From: Nocardioides sp. JS614
GTDB lineage: Bacteria; Actinomycetota; Actinomycetes; Propionibacteriales; Nocardioidaceae
Length of the DNA stretch: 64,000 nt
Direction: 5' to 3'
NCBI RefSeq assembly: GCF_000015265.1
Contig: NC_008699.1
Coordinates: 2,046,001 to 2,110,000, forward strand
In this document: positions 26,359 through 35,277 of the stretch, piece after piece
Numbering within the stretch: position 1 is the stretch's first letter
Layout: each line of letters begins with the position of its first letter
Translations under genes and position numbers: made by a program
The notes under the pieces: generated by a model
The model's database searches: none
Seen by the model: the letters and a program-made list of their open reading frames with translations, nothing else
What the model was told of the DNA's origin: nothing

Positions 26359-27519
26359 ATGTCCTCGCCCACCTCACCGACCGGCAGTCCGGCCGGGGGG
26401 CTGGCCCTGGGGTCGCTGCGCGTCGACACCCCGGTGGTGCTCGCGCCGATGGCCGGCATCACCAACGCGGCCTACCGCCGGCTGTGTGCCGAGCAGGGGG
26501 CCGGCCTCTACGTCTGCGAGATGATCACCAGTCGGGGGCTGGTCGAGGGCGACCAGCACACCAAGGACATGCTGGTCTTCGACGAGCTCGAGACGATCCG
26601 CTCCGTCCAGCTCTACGGCAGCGACCCGGCCTACGTCGGCAAGGCCGCCGAGATCCTCTGCGCGGAGTACGGCGTCGCGCACATCGACCTCAACTTCGGC
26701 TGCCCGGTGCCCAAGGTGACCCGCAAGGGCGGCGGCGGCGCGCTGCCGTGGAAGCGCGGGCTGCTCGCCGAGATCCTGGAGTCGGCCGTCGCCGCGGCCG
26801 CGCCGTACGACGTGCCGGTCACGATGAAGACCCGCAAGGGCATCGACGAGGATCACCTCACCTACCTCGACGCCGGCCGGATCGCGCAGGAGTCCGGATG
26901 TGCGGCGATCGCGCTGCACGGCCGGACGGTCGCGCAGGCCTACTCCGGCGCGGCCGATTGGGACGCGATCGCGGCGCTGGTCGAGCACGTGGACATCCCG
27001 GTGCTCGGCAACGGCGACGTCTGGGAGGCCGCGGACGCACTGCGGATGGTCGAGGAGACCGGCGTCGCGGGCGTCGTGGTCGGCCGCGGCTGCCTGGGCC
27101 GGCCCTGGCTCTTCCGCGACCTCGCCGCCGCGTTCGGTGGCGAGGACGTCGCGACCCTGCCGGCCCTGGGCGAGGTGGCCGCGATGATGCGCCGGCACGC
27201 CGAGCTGCTGTGCCAGCACCTGGGGGAGGAGCGCGGCTGCAAGGAGTTCCGCAAGCACGTGACCTGGTACCTCAAGGGTTTCGGCGCGGGCGGCGAGATG
27301 CGGCGCTCGCTGGGCCTGGTCGACAGTCTCGCGGCACTCGACCGGCTGCTGGCCGAGCTCGACCCGGACGAGCCGTTCCCGGAGCGCGAGCTGGGCGCCC
27401 CGCGCGGGCGCCAGGGATCGCCGCGGGCCAAGGTCGCCCTGCCCGAGGGTTGGCTCGAGGACGCGGACGGTCGCGGCCGGCACGTCCAGGAGGACGCGGA
27501 CGAGACCACCGGCGGGTGA
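26359..27519 (+). CDS. dusB: tRNA-dihydrouridine synthase
   Basis: An FMN-dependent enzyme reducing uridine to dihydrouridine in tRNA D-loops. The 386-residue TIM-barrel protein opens VVLAPMAGITNAAYRRLC, has the catalytic cysteine in NFGCPVPKVTRKGGGGALP (Cys ~115), and continues with VTMKTRKGID, ALHGRTVAQAY, PVLGNGDV and VVVGRGCLGRPWLF. All are conserved in the DusB-type family. The ATG follows GACAAT at a 6-base gap. Subclass B is the usual actinobacterial enzyme; substrate position was not tested here. Confidence 0.93.
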   Translation: MSSPTSPTGSPAGGLALGSLRVDTPVVLAPMAGITNAAYRRLCAEQGAGLYVCEMITSRGLVEGDQHTKDMLVFDELETIRSVQLYGSDPAYVGKAAEILCAEYGVAHIDLNFGCPVPKVTRKGGGGALPWKRGLLAEILESAVAAAAPYDVPVTMKTRKGIDEDHLTYLDAGRIAQESGCAAIALHGRTVAQAYSGAADWDAIAALVEHVDIPVLGNGDVWEAADALRMVEETGVAGVVVGRGCLGRPWLFRDLAAAFGGEDVATLPALGEVAAMMRRHAELLCQHLGEERGCKEFRKHVTWYLKGFGAGGEMRRSLGLVDSLAALDRLLAELDPDEPFPERELGAPRGRQGSPRAKVALPEGWLEDADGRGRHVQEDADETTGG

Positions 27520-27665
27520 CGAGGAACACGCCGCTCCTGCTGCCCCCCGATTCCGGAGACCGCGGGGCGTGTGGTTGACTCGGGCGGTCGTTGCCGATTC
27601 GTGACCTTTCTCGGGTGTCCACGGCAGGGGCAGACCCCCGACAGCAACAGCAAAGGATCAGCGCT

Positions 27666-28535
27666 GTGGCAGAGCATCGCCACAAGCGGGCCGATGCCCG
27701 ACGCAAGCCCCGAGCCGCCTTCATCGCCGCACCCCTCGCCGTCCTGGCAACCGCATCCGCGGTGTCGCTCGGTGTGGTCGCGACCAACCCGGAGGCGCGC
27801 GACCTGGTCGCTCAGGAGACCGCCGGTACGACCGCCGACCTCGGGGCCGCCGCGGACCGGCCGGCGCCCCTGTCCCGGGCCGGCTCGCGCGTCGGCGCAG
27901 CGGACAAGCGGGCCGAGAAGCTCGAGCAGCGGCGGGCGGCGACCGAGCGCGCCGTGCGGCGGGCCGACACGAAGCTGTGGACCACCACGGTGCTCAACCT
28001 GTGGTCCAACCCCGGCGAGGACGCCGTGCAGGTCGGCGAGCTCGAGGCCGGCAAGCGGATCCTGGTGACCGGTCGCTCCACCGATGAGCGGGTCGAGGTC
28101 GTGTGGCAGGGCAAGTCGCGGTGGGTGACCGCGGGCTACCTGTCCGAGGACAAGCCGCTCACCGCGGCCGCCGGGCTGTCCATGGCGCCCTGCCCGGACC
28201 CGAGCGTGGAGCACGGCCTGACCTCCGACGCGGTCTACGTCTACCGCTCCGTGTGCCACGCCTTCCCGCAGATCACCTCGTACGGCGGCTGGGACGACCA
28301 CGGTGAGCACGCGTCCGGCCGGGCGCTGGACATCATGACCAGCGACGTCGCGCTCGGCAACGCGATCGCGGAGTTCCTGCAGCAGCATGCTGCCGAGCTC
28401 AACCTCTACGACATCCTCTGGCGCCAGCAGATCTGGACCCCGGAGCGCGCCAGCGAGGGTTGGCGCTCGATGTCCTCCCGTGGGTCGGCGACCGCGGACC
28501 ACTACGACCACGTGCACGTCGCCACGAACGGCTGA
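27666..28535 (+). CDS. Secreted SH3-like/peptidase-fold protein
   Basis: A 289-residue protein with a basic N-terminus and one hydrophobic segment (~residues 16-42: AAFIAAPLAVLATASAVSLG), i.e. secreted or anchored. Residues ~100-155 form a bacterial SH3-like domain (LNLWSNPGEDAVQVGELEAG... VVWQGKSRWVTAGYL). The last ~115 residues (YRSVCHAFPQITSYGGW, HASGRALDIMTSD, HYDHVHV) match the D-alanyl-D-alanine carboxypeptidase-like domain found at the end of many actinobacterial wall proteins. The His/Asp residues in HASGRALDIM and DHVHV could be metal ligands. A role in peptidoglycan binding or turnover is likely but not proved. Confidence 0.78.
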   Translation: MAEHRHKRADARRKPRAAFIAAPLAVLATASAVSLGVVATNPEARDLVAQETAGTTADLGAAADRPAPLSRAGSRVGAADKRAEKLEQRRAATERAVRRADTKLWTTTVLNLWSNPGEDAVQVGELEAGKRILVTGRSTDERVEVVWQGKSRWVTAGYLSEDKPLTAAAGLSMAPCPDPSVEHGLTSDAVYVYRSVCHAFPQITSYGGWDDHGEHASGRALDIMTSDVALGNAIAEFLQQHAAELNLYDILWRQQIWTPERASEGWRSMSSRGSATADHYDHVHVATNG

Positions 28536-28565
28536 CCCTCGGGGAATTCCGGCGGCCCGCGGGGC

Positions 28566-29252
28566 TCACAGCAGTCGGGTGAGCCGCGCCTTCTGCAGGT
28601 TCTCCCGCACGATCCACGCGATGTCGGCGTCGGCGTCGTCGAGCGCCCAGAACGCCGGCAGGCCTTGGGCCGGGTCGGCGGCGACCGCGACACTCCAGCA
28701 GTAGCCCAGTCCCTGCCGCAGGGTCCGCACCTCGCTGTCGCCGCGGCGCTCGGCCGGCAGGTCGGCCAGCGCGCGCGTCGTACGCCGGCAGACCTCGATC
28801 GCGACCGCGGCGGCGGCGGGCCCGACGAGCAGCCGTGGCTCGCAGATGCCGGCAGCCGCGGCGCGCTGCACCAGCGGACGCGGGTCGTTCGCCCAGTCGA
28901 GGACGACCATCTCCAGGGCCGGAAGGTTGAGGTCGCCGAAGTGCTGGAGCGCCATCGCGACCGCCTCGCGGATCCGCCAGCGCTCGTCGGTGGCGAGCTC
29001 GCGCAGGCGCGCCTGCACCTCCGGATCCGCCGCGGTGGCGCCCAGGCCGAGGACCCCGCAGAAGGTGCGGTACTCGTCGCCGCTCGCGATCAGCTCGTCG
29101 TCCAGCGCCAGGTCGGCGAGCTCGGCGAACGCCATCGCGAGCTCGATGTTCCCACGCGGGCCCGGGAGGTGGGAGTGCCGGTCGAGGTAGCCCGGCCACG
29201 CGGCGCGGTCCAGCCGACCGAGGTCGGAACGGTACTCGTCGATCCGCGTCAT
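28566..29252 (-). CDS. HEAT-repeat-like helical protein
   Basis: A 228-residue, probably cytoplasmic, all-helical protein. Units such as EVQARLRELATDERWRIREAVAMALQHFGDLN and MVVLDWANDPRPLVQRAAAAGICEPRL are HEAT-like. It has no transmembrane helix or catalytic motif. It is convergent with the secreted peptidase-like gene and divergent from dgt. Function unknown; such proteins are usually binding scaffolds. Confidence 0.6.
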   Translation of the reverse strand: MTRIDEYRSDLGRLDRAAWPGYLDRHSHLPGPRGNIELAMAFAELADLALDDELIASGDEYRTFCGVLGLGATAADPEVQARLRELATDERWRIREAVAMALQHFGDLNLPALEMVVLDWANDPRPLVQRAAAAGICEPRLLVGPAAAAVAIEVCRRTTRALADLPAERRGDSEVRTLRQGLGYCWSVAVAADPAQGLPAFWALDDADADIAWIVRENLQKARLTRLL

Positions 29253-29340
29253 GCCTCAACGATCTTCAATGTGGCGCGGGTCACGGTAGGGCCCGAGGTC
29301 CCAAGTCGAAGGTCAGTCGGTCGCACTAGGGTCTGCAGCG

Positions 29341-30612
29341 ATGGAACACCTGGAGCTGTACGACGCCGCCGCGCGCGCGCGTCTGGTCGAGGAGCCGCCG
29401 AAGCGGGTCGACGCCCCCGAGCGGACGCCGTTCGAGCGCGACCGCGCCCGCCTCGTCCACGCGGCGGCCTCGCGGCGGCTGGCCGCGAAGACCCAGGTGG
29501 TCGGCCCGCAGAGCAACGACTTCGTGCGCAACCGGCTCACCCACAGCCTCGAGGTCGCCCAGGTCGCGCGCGACCTCTCACGGGCCCTCGGCAGCCAGCC
29601 GGACATCGCCGAGACCGCGGCGCTGGCCCACGACCTCGGGCACCCGCCGTTCGGCCACAACGGCGAGCGGGTGCTGGCCGAGCTCGGAGAGTCCTGCGGC
29701 GGCTTCGAGGGCAACGCCCAGACCCTGCGGCTGCTCACCCGGCTCGAGGCGAAGACCGTGGACGCCTCCGGTGCGTCGGTCGGCCTGAACCTCACCCGGG
29801 CGACCCTGGACGCCTGCACCAAGTACCCCTGGCCGCGGTCGGCGGCCGAGGAGCCGCAAGGGGTGCACGCCGACGGGTCGCCGCGGCTGGTGCGCAAGTT
29901 CGGCGTGTACGACGACGACCGGCCGGTGTTCGACTGGATGCGCCGGGGCGCGGTCGGCACCCACCAGTGCCTCGAGGCGCAGGTGATGGACCTGGCCGAC
30001 GACGTCGCCTACTCCGTCCACGACATCGAGGACGGCATCGTCGCGGGCCGCGTCGACCTCACCCGGATCGACGAGGCCGCGGTCTGGGCGACGGTGCGCG
30101 ACTGGTACCTCCCCGACGCGACCGACGAGGTCCTCGGCGCGACCCTCGCCGGCCTGCGCGAGGTCGGCAGCTGGCCGGAGGCGCCGTACGACGCCAGCCG
30201 CCGCTCGCTGGGCGCGCTCAAGAACCTCACCAGCGACCTGATCGGACGCTTCTGCGGGGCGGTGCAGCACGCGACGTTCGCCGCGAGCGACGGCCCGTTC
30301 GTGCGCTACGCCGCCGATCTGGTGGTCCCCGAGCGGACCCGCCTGGAGATGGCGGTGCTGAAGGGCATCGCCGCCTACTACGTGATGCAGGCCGACGACC
30401 GGGTCGCCGCGATGGTGCGCCAGCGCGAGCTGCTCGCCGAGCTGGTCGCCGTCCTCGCCCACCGCGGCCCGGATGCCCTCGAGCGGGCGTTCGCCGACGA
30501 CTGGCGCGCCGCGGCCGACGACGCGGCCCGCCTGCGGGTCGTCATCGACCAGGTCGCCTCGCTGACCGATGCCAGCGCGCTCACCTGGCACGAGTCGCTC
30601 CGCTCGCGCTGA
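29341..30612 (+). CDS. dgt: Deoxyguanosinetriphosphate triphosphohydrolase-like protein
   Basis: An HD-superfamily dNTP triphosphohydrolase. The metal ligands are NRLTHSLEVAQVARDL and ALAHDLGHPPFGHNGE (HD pair), and later DLADDVAYSVHDIEDGI. The 423-residue length matches the actinobacterial dGTPase-like subfamily. The conserved opening is RTPFERDRARLVHAAASRRLAAKTQV. The ATG is preceded by TAGGGT at 29327. As in other actinobacteria it lies shortly upstream of dnaG, here with a dehydrogenase gene between, so nucleotide pool control and replication are neighbours. Confidence 0.93.
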   Translation: MEHLELYDAAARARLVEEPPKRVDAPERTPFERDRARLVHAAASRRLAAKTQVVGPQSNDFVRNRLTHSLEVAQVARDLSRALGSQPDIAETAALAHDLGHPPFGHNGERVLAELGESCGGFEGNAQTLRLLTRLEAKTVDASGASVGLNLTRATLDACTKYPWPRSAAEEPQGVHADGSPRLVRKFGVYDDDRPVFDWMRRGAVGTHQCLEAQVMDLADDVAYSVHDIEDGIVAGRVDLTRIDEAAVWATVRDWYLPDATDEVLGATLAGLREVGSWPEAPYDASRRSLGALKNLTSDLIGRFCGAVQHATFAASDGPFVRYAADLVVPERTRLEMAVLKGIAAYYVMQADDRVAAMVRQRELLAELVAVLAHRGPDALERAFADDWRAAADDAARLRVVIDQVASLTDASALTWHESLRSR

Positions 30613-30629
30613 CCACGGCCGCGACGCCG

Positions 30630-30649
30630 TTGGTCGAGCTTGTCGAGAC
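30630..30649. repeat. Interspersed TCGAGC/GTCGAGAC intergenic repeat (single copy)
   Basis: TTGGTCGAGCTTGTCGAGAC lies in the 176-bp gap after dgt. I recall this string as a frequent intergenic repeat in Nocardioidaceae and related genomes; only this copy was noticed here. Its two GTCGAG-type halves could form an imperfect structure. The rest of the gap appears empty except for the -10-like TAGGCT at 30775. Confidence 0.45.
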
Positions 30650-30788
30650 AGTCCCCGGCACGCAAGGCAGGGCGGGCGAGATTCGGGGCAGTTCGACCCA
30701 GACGACAGACGGGGCACGCTCTGGTCGGACGGTCCGGCCGCGAACCGCCCCGGGTTCGGTCCCCGGCCCCGCCGTAGGCTCGACCCTC

Positions 30789-31703
30789 GTGAGCGATCGT
30801 CTCGTCTGGCTGCCGTTCGACCCCGCCGAGCTGGGCGACCCGCCGGAGGGCCTGCGCTACCAGGTGGTCGACCCGACGCAGCACGTCCCCGACACGGTCG
30901 GCGACGTCCGGTTCTACGTGCCGCCCTACCAGGTCGGCAGCCGCGTCGCGGAGGTGCTGCCGCGGATGACCGGGCTCGAGGTGGTCCAGACGGTCACGGC
31001 CGGCGTCGACAACCTGCGCGGCCGCGTGCCGGACGGCGTCACGCTCTGCAACGGCCGTGGCATCCACGACACCTCCACCGCCGAGCTCGCGCTGACCCTG
31101 ATCCTGAGCAGCCTGCGCGGGATCCCGGACTTCGTGCGCGCCCAGGCCCGGCACGAGTGGGCGCCCGGGTGGCGCCCGGCGCTGGCCGACAAGCGCGTGC
31201 TGGTGATCGGGTACGGCGCCATCGGGCGGGCCATCGAGGCCCGGCTGCTGCCGTTCGAGGTCGAGGTCGTCAGGGTCGCCCGCACCCGACGCGCCGGCGT
31301 GCACGGCATCGACGAGCTCCTCGGGCTGCTCCCGGACGCGGACGTCGTGGTGCTCGTCGTACCCCTCACGGAGGAGACCCGCGGCCTGGTCGACGCGGGC
31401 TTCCTGGCCGCGATGAAGGAGGGTGCGCTGCTGGTCAACGTCGCCCGCGGTGCGGTCGTCGACACCCCTGCCCTGATCGACGCGCTCGACTCGGGTCGGA
31501 TCCGGGCAGCGCTCGACGTGACCGACCCCGAGCCGATCCCGGAGGACCACGCGCTCTGGGACGCGCCCGGCCTGCTGATCTCGCCGCACGTGGGCGGCGC
31601 GAGCAGCGCGATGTGGCCGCGGGCGTACCGGCTGGTGCGCGACCAGCTGCACCGTTACGCGGCGGGGGAGCGGCTGTGGAACATCATGTCCGACGACTAC
31701 TGA
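30789..31703 (+). CDS. D-2-hydroxyacid dehydrogenase family protein
   Basis: A 304-residue NAD-dependent oxidoreductase. The nucleotide-binding motif is VLVIGYGAIGRAIEARL. The catalytic Arg is in LVNVARGAVVDTPAL, the Glu in DVTDPEPIPEDH, and the His in ISPHVGGASSAM. This Arg-Glu-His triad defines the D-isomer-specific dehydrogenase family (phosphoglycerate, glyoxylate, hydroxypyruvate reductases). The substrate cannot be read from the sequence, and no ACT domain is present, so it is not a classical SerA. The GTG start lies eight bases after TAGGCT. Confidence 0.85.
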   Translation: MSDRLVWLPFDPAELGDPPEGLRYQVVDPTQHVPDTVGDVRFYVPPYQVGSRVAEVLPRMTGLEVVQTVTAGVDNLRGRVPDGVTLCNGRGIHDTSTAELALTLILSSLRGIPDFVRAQARHEWAPGWRPALADKRVLVIGYGAIGRAIEARLLPFEVEVVRVARTRRAGVHGIDELLGLLPDADVVVLVVPLTEETRGLVDAGFLAAMKEGALLVNVARGAVVDTPALIDALDSGRIRAALDVTDPEPIPEDHALWDAPGLLISPHVGGASSAMWPRAYRLVRDQLHRYAAGERLWNIMSDDY

Positions 31704-31724
31704 CCGGGACATAGACTCCGCACC

Positions 31725-34523
31725 GTGGCAGGGCGGATCCGTGATGAAGACATCGCCGAGGTGCGCGAGAAGGCACGCATCGACGACGTCGTCTCGCAGT
31801 ACGTGACGCTGCGCCCGGCCGGCGGCGGCTCGCTCAAGGGGCTCTGCCCGTTCCACGACGAGAAGTCCCCGTCGTTCAACGTCAACCCGAGTCGCGGGTT
31901 CTTCCATTGCCTGGCCGGCGAGACCAAGGTCTTGACCTGGGACGGGCCGCGGCCGATCAGCGAGCTTGCCGGTGGCACCCACCGGATCCTCAACGTGCAC
32001 GGCGACTGGGCAGAAGCGCCCTTGAAGTCCTACGGCGTGCAGCGGCTGTGGCGGATCGTCGTCACGCGGAACCGTGAGCGCAAAGAGCTCTTTGCGACCG
32101 ACGGCCACCGCTGGTTCGTTCCCTCTGGAAGGACTGGATCGAAGCATCGTGAGGTGCTGACCAAGGAGCTCAAGGCCGGCGATCGACTGGTCTCGAAGTT
32201 CCCTCGCTCGCGGATCCAGCGGACGACACCGTCACCGTTCGGCATCGCGCACGGGTTCACCTACGGCGACGGGACCCGGTCGGGCACCGGCAGCATGGCA
32301 CTGCTGCGCCCCCCGAAGGACCTGGCGATGCTGAAGTGGTTCTCGAACAGCCACACCTCGGCTTCAGGTGACAACCTCCTGGTGCACCATCTACCGCGCT
32401 TCTTCAAGGAGCTGCCCGACCCCGATGAGTCGGTCTCCTACCTGTACGGGTGGCTGGCCGGCTACTTCGCCGCCGACGGCTGCGTCGCGGCCGATGGGAC
32501 CGTGATCCTCAACTCGGCCCGGCGGGAGAACCTCGAGTTCGTACGGATGGTCACCACGCGACTCGGCATCGCGACCTATGGCATCACCACCCAGTCGCGA
32601 GTAGGGCTGGGGAAGGAGCACTCCGACCTGCACCGGGTGCACTTCGTCAACGACGACCTCACCGAGAGCTTCTTCCTCCTCGACGAGCACCGGCGGCGCT
32701 TCGCGGAGGCGACCAAGAAGTATGCGCGACGGGGGTGGGTGGTCCAGGCGGTCGAGGAGACGGACCGCGTCGAGGAGGTGTATTGCGCGGAGGTCGAGGA
32801 CGGTCACGCGTTCACGCTCGAGGACAACATCCTCACCGGCAACTGCTTCGGTTGCTCCGAGGGCGGCAACGTCATCACGTTCCTGATGAAGATCGACGGC
32901 CTGACCTTCGGGGAGGCGGTCGAGCGGCTCGCGGACAAGGTCGGCGTGCAGCTGCGCCGCGAGGAGGGCGACGTCCGCGAGGAACGGCCCAAGGGTCCGC
33001 CGCGGCGGCGGCTCGTGGAGGCGCACAAGGTCGCCCAGGAGTACTACGCCGACCAGCTCGCCACCCCGGACGCTCTCGTCGCGCGGCAGTTCCTCGGTGG
33101 GCGCGGCTTCGACCAGGCCGCGGCCGAGCACTTCGGCATCGGCTTCGCTCCTCGCGATGGGGACGCCCTGAAGACGCACCTGCGCCAGAAGGGCTTCAGT
33201 GCCGAGGAGATGACGGTCGGCGGGCTGATCGGCCCGTCGGGCTACGACCGGTTCCGCGGCCGGCTGCTCTGGCCGATCCGCGACGCCAGCGGCGACACGA
33301 TCGGCTTCGGTGCCCGCCGGATCTTCGACGACGACCGGATCGACGCCAAGTACCTCAACACCTCCGAGACCCCGATCTACAAGAAGAGCCAGGTGCTCTA
33401 CGGCATCGACCTGGCCCGGCGCGACATCGGCCGCTCCTCCCAGGCGGTGATCGTCGAGGGCTACACCGACGTGATGGCCTGCCACCTCTCCGGCGTGACC
33501 ACCGCGGTCGCGACCTGCGGCACCGCGTTCGGCGACGACCACTCTCGCGTGCTGCGCCGCTTCCTCAACGACCACCAGGTCACTCACGGCGAGATCATCT
33601 TCACCTTCGACGGCGACGCCGCCGGCCAGAAGGCCGCGCTCCGTGCCTTCGGCGGTGACCAGAACTTCGTCTCCCAGACGTACGTCGCCGTCGAGCCCGG
33701 CGGGCTCGACCCGTGCGACCTGCGGATCCAGCAGGGCGACGCCGCGGTCCGCGAGCTGGTCGCCCGCCGGGTGCCGCTCTACCGATTCGTCCTCACCAAT
33801 GTCGTTCGGGAGTTCGACCTGGATAGGGCGGACGGCCGGATCGCCGCCGTGAGGGAAGCCGCAAAGCTCGTGCTGAGTAGTCGCGACAACTCCGTGGCCC
33901 AGAGCTCCTTTGCTCGCGACATCTCCGAGCTCACAGGAGTCGACCCGAACGAGGTCCTCGTCGAAGTCAGGCGCGTCGTGGCGCGGCATCGGAACGGGGA
34001 CCGCGGGGCGGTTGCCGAACCGCCGACGAATCGGAGTGCGGTTCCCAGCCTGCACGACCCGCGGTTCGCGATCGAGCGCGAGACCCTCCAGCTGGTCATC
34101 CAGCACCCGATGACGATCGGTCGCAGCACCGGCGACATCGGCCCCAACGACTTCGTCCACCCGACCTACCGGGCGGTGTGGGAGCTGGTCGCGGCGGCCG
34201 GCGGCCCCGGCGCGGGCGCCGGCGACCCGTCCTGGGCCAACCGGCTGCGCGACGCCGCGACCGACCCGGCGGCCTCCTCGGTGATCAGCGCACTCGCCGT
34301 CGAGCCGCTCAAGAAGGAGCCGGACGCCGCGTACGTCGCCGAGCACGTGTTCCGGCTGCTCGAGCTCACCGCGGCCCGGCGGATCGCGGCCATCAAGTCC
34401 AAGCTGCAGCGCACCAACCCGGTCGAGCATGCGGAGGAGTTCAACAAGATGTTCGGAGAGCTCGCCGCGCTGGAGGCGCACCGCCGGGCGCTGCGCGACC
34501 GGCTCGCGGGGAGTGCCACGTGA
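31725..34523 (+). CDS. dnaG: DNA primase with in-frame intein
   Basis: DnaG makes RNA primers for replication. The precursor is 932 residues: 620 of primase plus a 312-residue intein. The CHC2 zinc ribbon begins CPFHDEKSPSF at residue 41 and is interrupted after GFFH (residue 61), resuming CFGCSEGGNV at residue 374. The TOPRIM core follows (VIVEGYTDVMACHLSG; FTFDGDAAGQKAALR). The DnaB-binding C-terminal domain ends near residue 932. Without splicing the zinc ribbon would be broken, so splicing should be essential. The GTG follows TAGACT by seven bases. Codons at ~33780-34040 are unusually AT-rich for the gene. The next gene overlaps the stop by 4 bp. Confidence 0.95.
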   Translation: MAGRIRDEDIAEVREKARIDDVVSQYVTLRPAGGGSLKGLCPFHDEKSPSFNVNPSRGFFHCLAGETKVLTWDGPRPISELAGGTHRILNVHGDWAEAPLKSYGVQRLWRIVVTRNRERKELFATDGHRWFVPSGRTGSKHREVLTKELKAGDRLVSKFPRSRIQRTTPSPFGIAHGFTYGDGTRSGTGSMALLRPPKDLAMLKWFSNSHTSASGDNLLVHHLPRFFKELPDPDESVSYLYGWLAGYFAADGCVAADGTVILNSARRENLEFVRMVTTRLGIATYGITTQSRVGLGKEHSDLHRVHFVNDDLTESFFLLDEHRRRFAEATKKYARRGWVVQAVEETDRVEEVYCAEVEDGHAFTLEDNILTGNCFGCSEGGNVITFLMKIDGLTFGEAVERLADKVGVQLRREEGDVREERPKGPPRRRLVEAHKVAQEYYADQLATPDALVARQFLGGRGFDQAAAEHFGIGFAPRDGDALKTHLRQKGFSAEEMTVGGLIGPSGYDRFRGRLLWPIRDASGDTIGFGARRIFDDDRIDAKYLNTSETPIYKKSQVLYGIDLARRDIGRSSQAVIVEGYTDVMACHLSGVTTAVATCGTAFGDDHSRVLRRFLNDHQVTHGEIIFTFDGDAAGQKAALRAFGGDQNFVSQTYVAVEPGGLDPCDLRIQQGDAAVRELVARRVPLYRFVLTNVVREFDLDRADGRIAAVREAAKLVLSSRDNSVAQSSFARDISELTGVDPNEVLVEVRRVVARHRNGDRGAVAEPPTNRSAVPSLHDPRFAIERETLQLVIQHPMTIGRSTGDIGPNDFVHPTYRAVWELVAAAGGPGAGAGDPSWANRLRDAATDPAASSVISALAVEPLKKEPDAAYVAEHVFRLLELTAARRIAAIKSKLQRTNPVEHAEEFNKMFGELAALEAHRRALRDRLAGSAT
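31908..32843 (+). other. Intein in dnaG zinc ribbon
   Basis: A 312-residue protein-splicing element. It starts at Cys1 (CLAGETKVLTWDG, block A) and has block B as LFATDGHRWFV. A LAGLIDADG-like endonuclease motif LYGWLAGYFAADGCV lies about 178 residues in. Block F is VYCAEVEDGHAFTLEDNI, ending LTGN, followed by Cys+1 of the extein. Odd points: the residue before the terminal Asn is Gly, not the usual His; a second LAGLIDADG motif is not evident; and the whole element is short for a full homing endonuclease, so the nuclease is probably decayed. Codons are less GC-rich than in the extein. Confidence 0.93.
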
Positions 34524-35041
34524 GCCCCTGGCGTCGCCAGCGCCCGCCGATCCGGGTCGAGCGCGGCGAGCGGCTCCTCGCCGACGCCGTCGCGGCCGAG
34601 GGCCACCTCGGCGGCACCCGCGACGCCCTCTACCTGGTGCGCTCCCGCGGCGGCACCGCCTTCGAGCTGAGCGAGACCGTCCGGATCCCGTGGGAGGACG
34701 TCGAGGCCGCCGACTGGGACCAGGAGACCGAGGTGCTGCGGGTCACCGAGGTCGGCAGCTGGGGACAGGTGCGTCCGGAGCACCGCTTCACCCTCGACGA
34801 GCCGGGCCGGCTCCTCGAGCTGGTCCGCGAGCGCGTCACCGCCAGCATCGTGCTGCAGCGGCACGTGCCGGTCGACGAGCGCCGCGGCCTGCGGGTGATC
34901 GCTCGTCGAGCGCCGTCCGGGAACCGGCCGGTGCAGTGGGTCTACGAGTACGACGAGGGCGTCGACCCGGACGATCCCGAGGTGCGCAGGCTGGCCCGGG
35001 AGGCGCTCGCGGCCGCCCAGCAGGACGTCGGCCCGGTCTGA
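34520..35041 (+). CDS. Uncharacterised protein co-translated with dnaG
   Basis: A 173-residue soluble protein with no recognised catalytic motif. It contains repeated beta-rich stretches such as RDALYLVRSRGGTAFELSETVRIPWEDVEAADWDQETEVLRVTEVG. Similar hypothetical proteins follow dnaG in other actinobacteria as I recall, and the size suggests a PH-like or beta-barrel fold. The GTG start overlaps the dnaG stop (GTGA), so it is likely made from the same transcript. Role unknown. Confidence 0.7.
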   Translation: MSPWRRQRPPIRVERGERLLADAVAAEGHLGGTRDALYLVRSRGGTAFELSETVRIPWEDVEAADWDQETEVLRVTEVGSWGQVRPEHRFTLDEPGRLLELVRERVTASIVLQRHVPVDERRGLRVIARRAPSGNRPVQWVYEYDEGVDPDDPEVRRLAREALAAAQQDVGPV

Positions 35042-35096
35042 CCACCTCGATTTCTGTTGGTCCGCCCGGATTGCTAACCTGTGCGGGCTGCACCGA

Positions 35097-35169
35097 TCCC
35101 CTGTAGCTCAACTGGCAGAGCATTCGGCTGTTAACCGGAGGGTTGTTGGTTCGAGTCCAACCGGGGGAG
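35097..35169 (+). tRNA. tRNA-Asn (GTT)
   Basis: A 73-base cloverleaf. Acceptor TCCCCTG pairs with CGGGGGA (one G-T), discriminator G. The anticodon stem TTCGG/CCGGA closes loop CTGTTAA with anticodon GTT, and the T-arm is GTTGG-TTCGAGT-CCAAC. The CCA is not encoded (GCA follows). Confidence 0.97.
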
Positions 35170-35175
35170 CAGAAG

Positions 35176-35214
35176 AACGGCCTGGCCGCGGAAGCATCCG
35201 CCGGTCAGGCCGTT
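35176..35214 (+). terminator. Hairpin terminator after tRNA-Asn
   Basis: AACGGCCTG and CAGGCCGTT form a perfect 9-bp outer stem with an inner GC-rich stem and a small loop, seven bases after the tRNA. There is no T-tract, which is usual for terminators in such GC-rich genomes. Confidence 0.7.
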
Positions 35215-35277
35215 CGCCGTTGTCGGGTGTCGAGCGTCGGCCGCCGGGCCCGGGCGCCAGCGCCTACGATGGCGGCC

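Noticed and set aside
27578..27665. Possible c-di-AMP riboswitch upstream of the secreted SH3-like protein
   Set aside because: Context and a GGGGcagaCCCC hairpin were suggestive, but the leader is too short and the conserved ydaO helices cannot be drawn.
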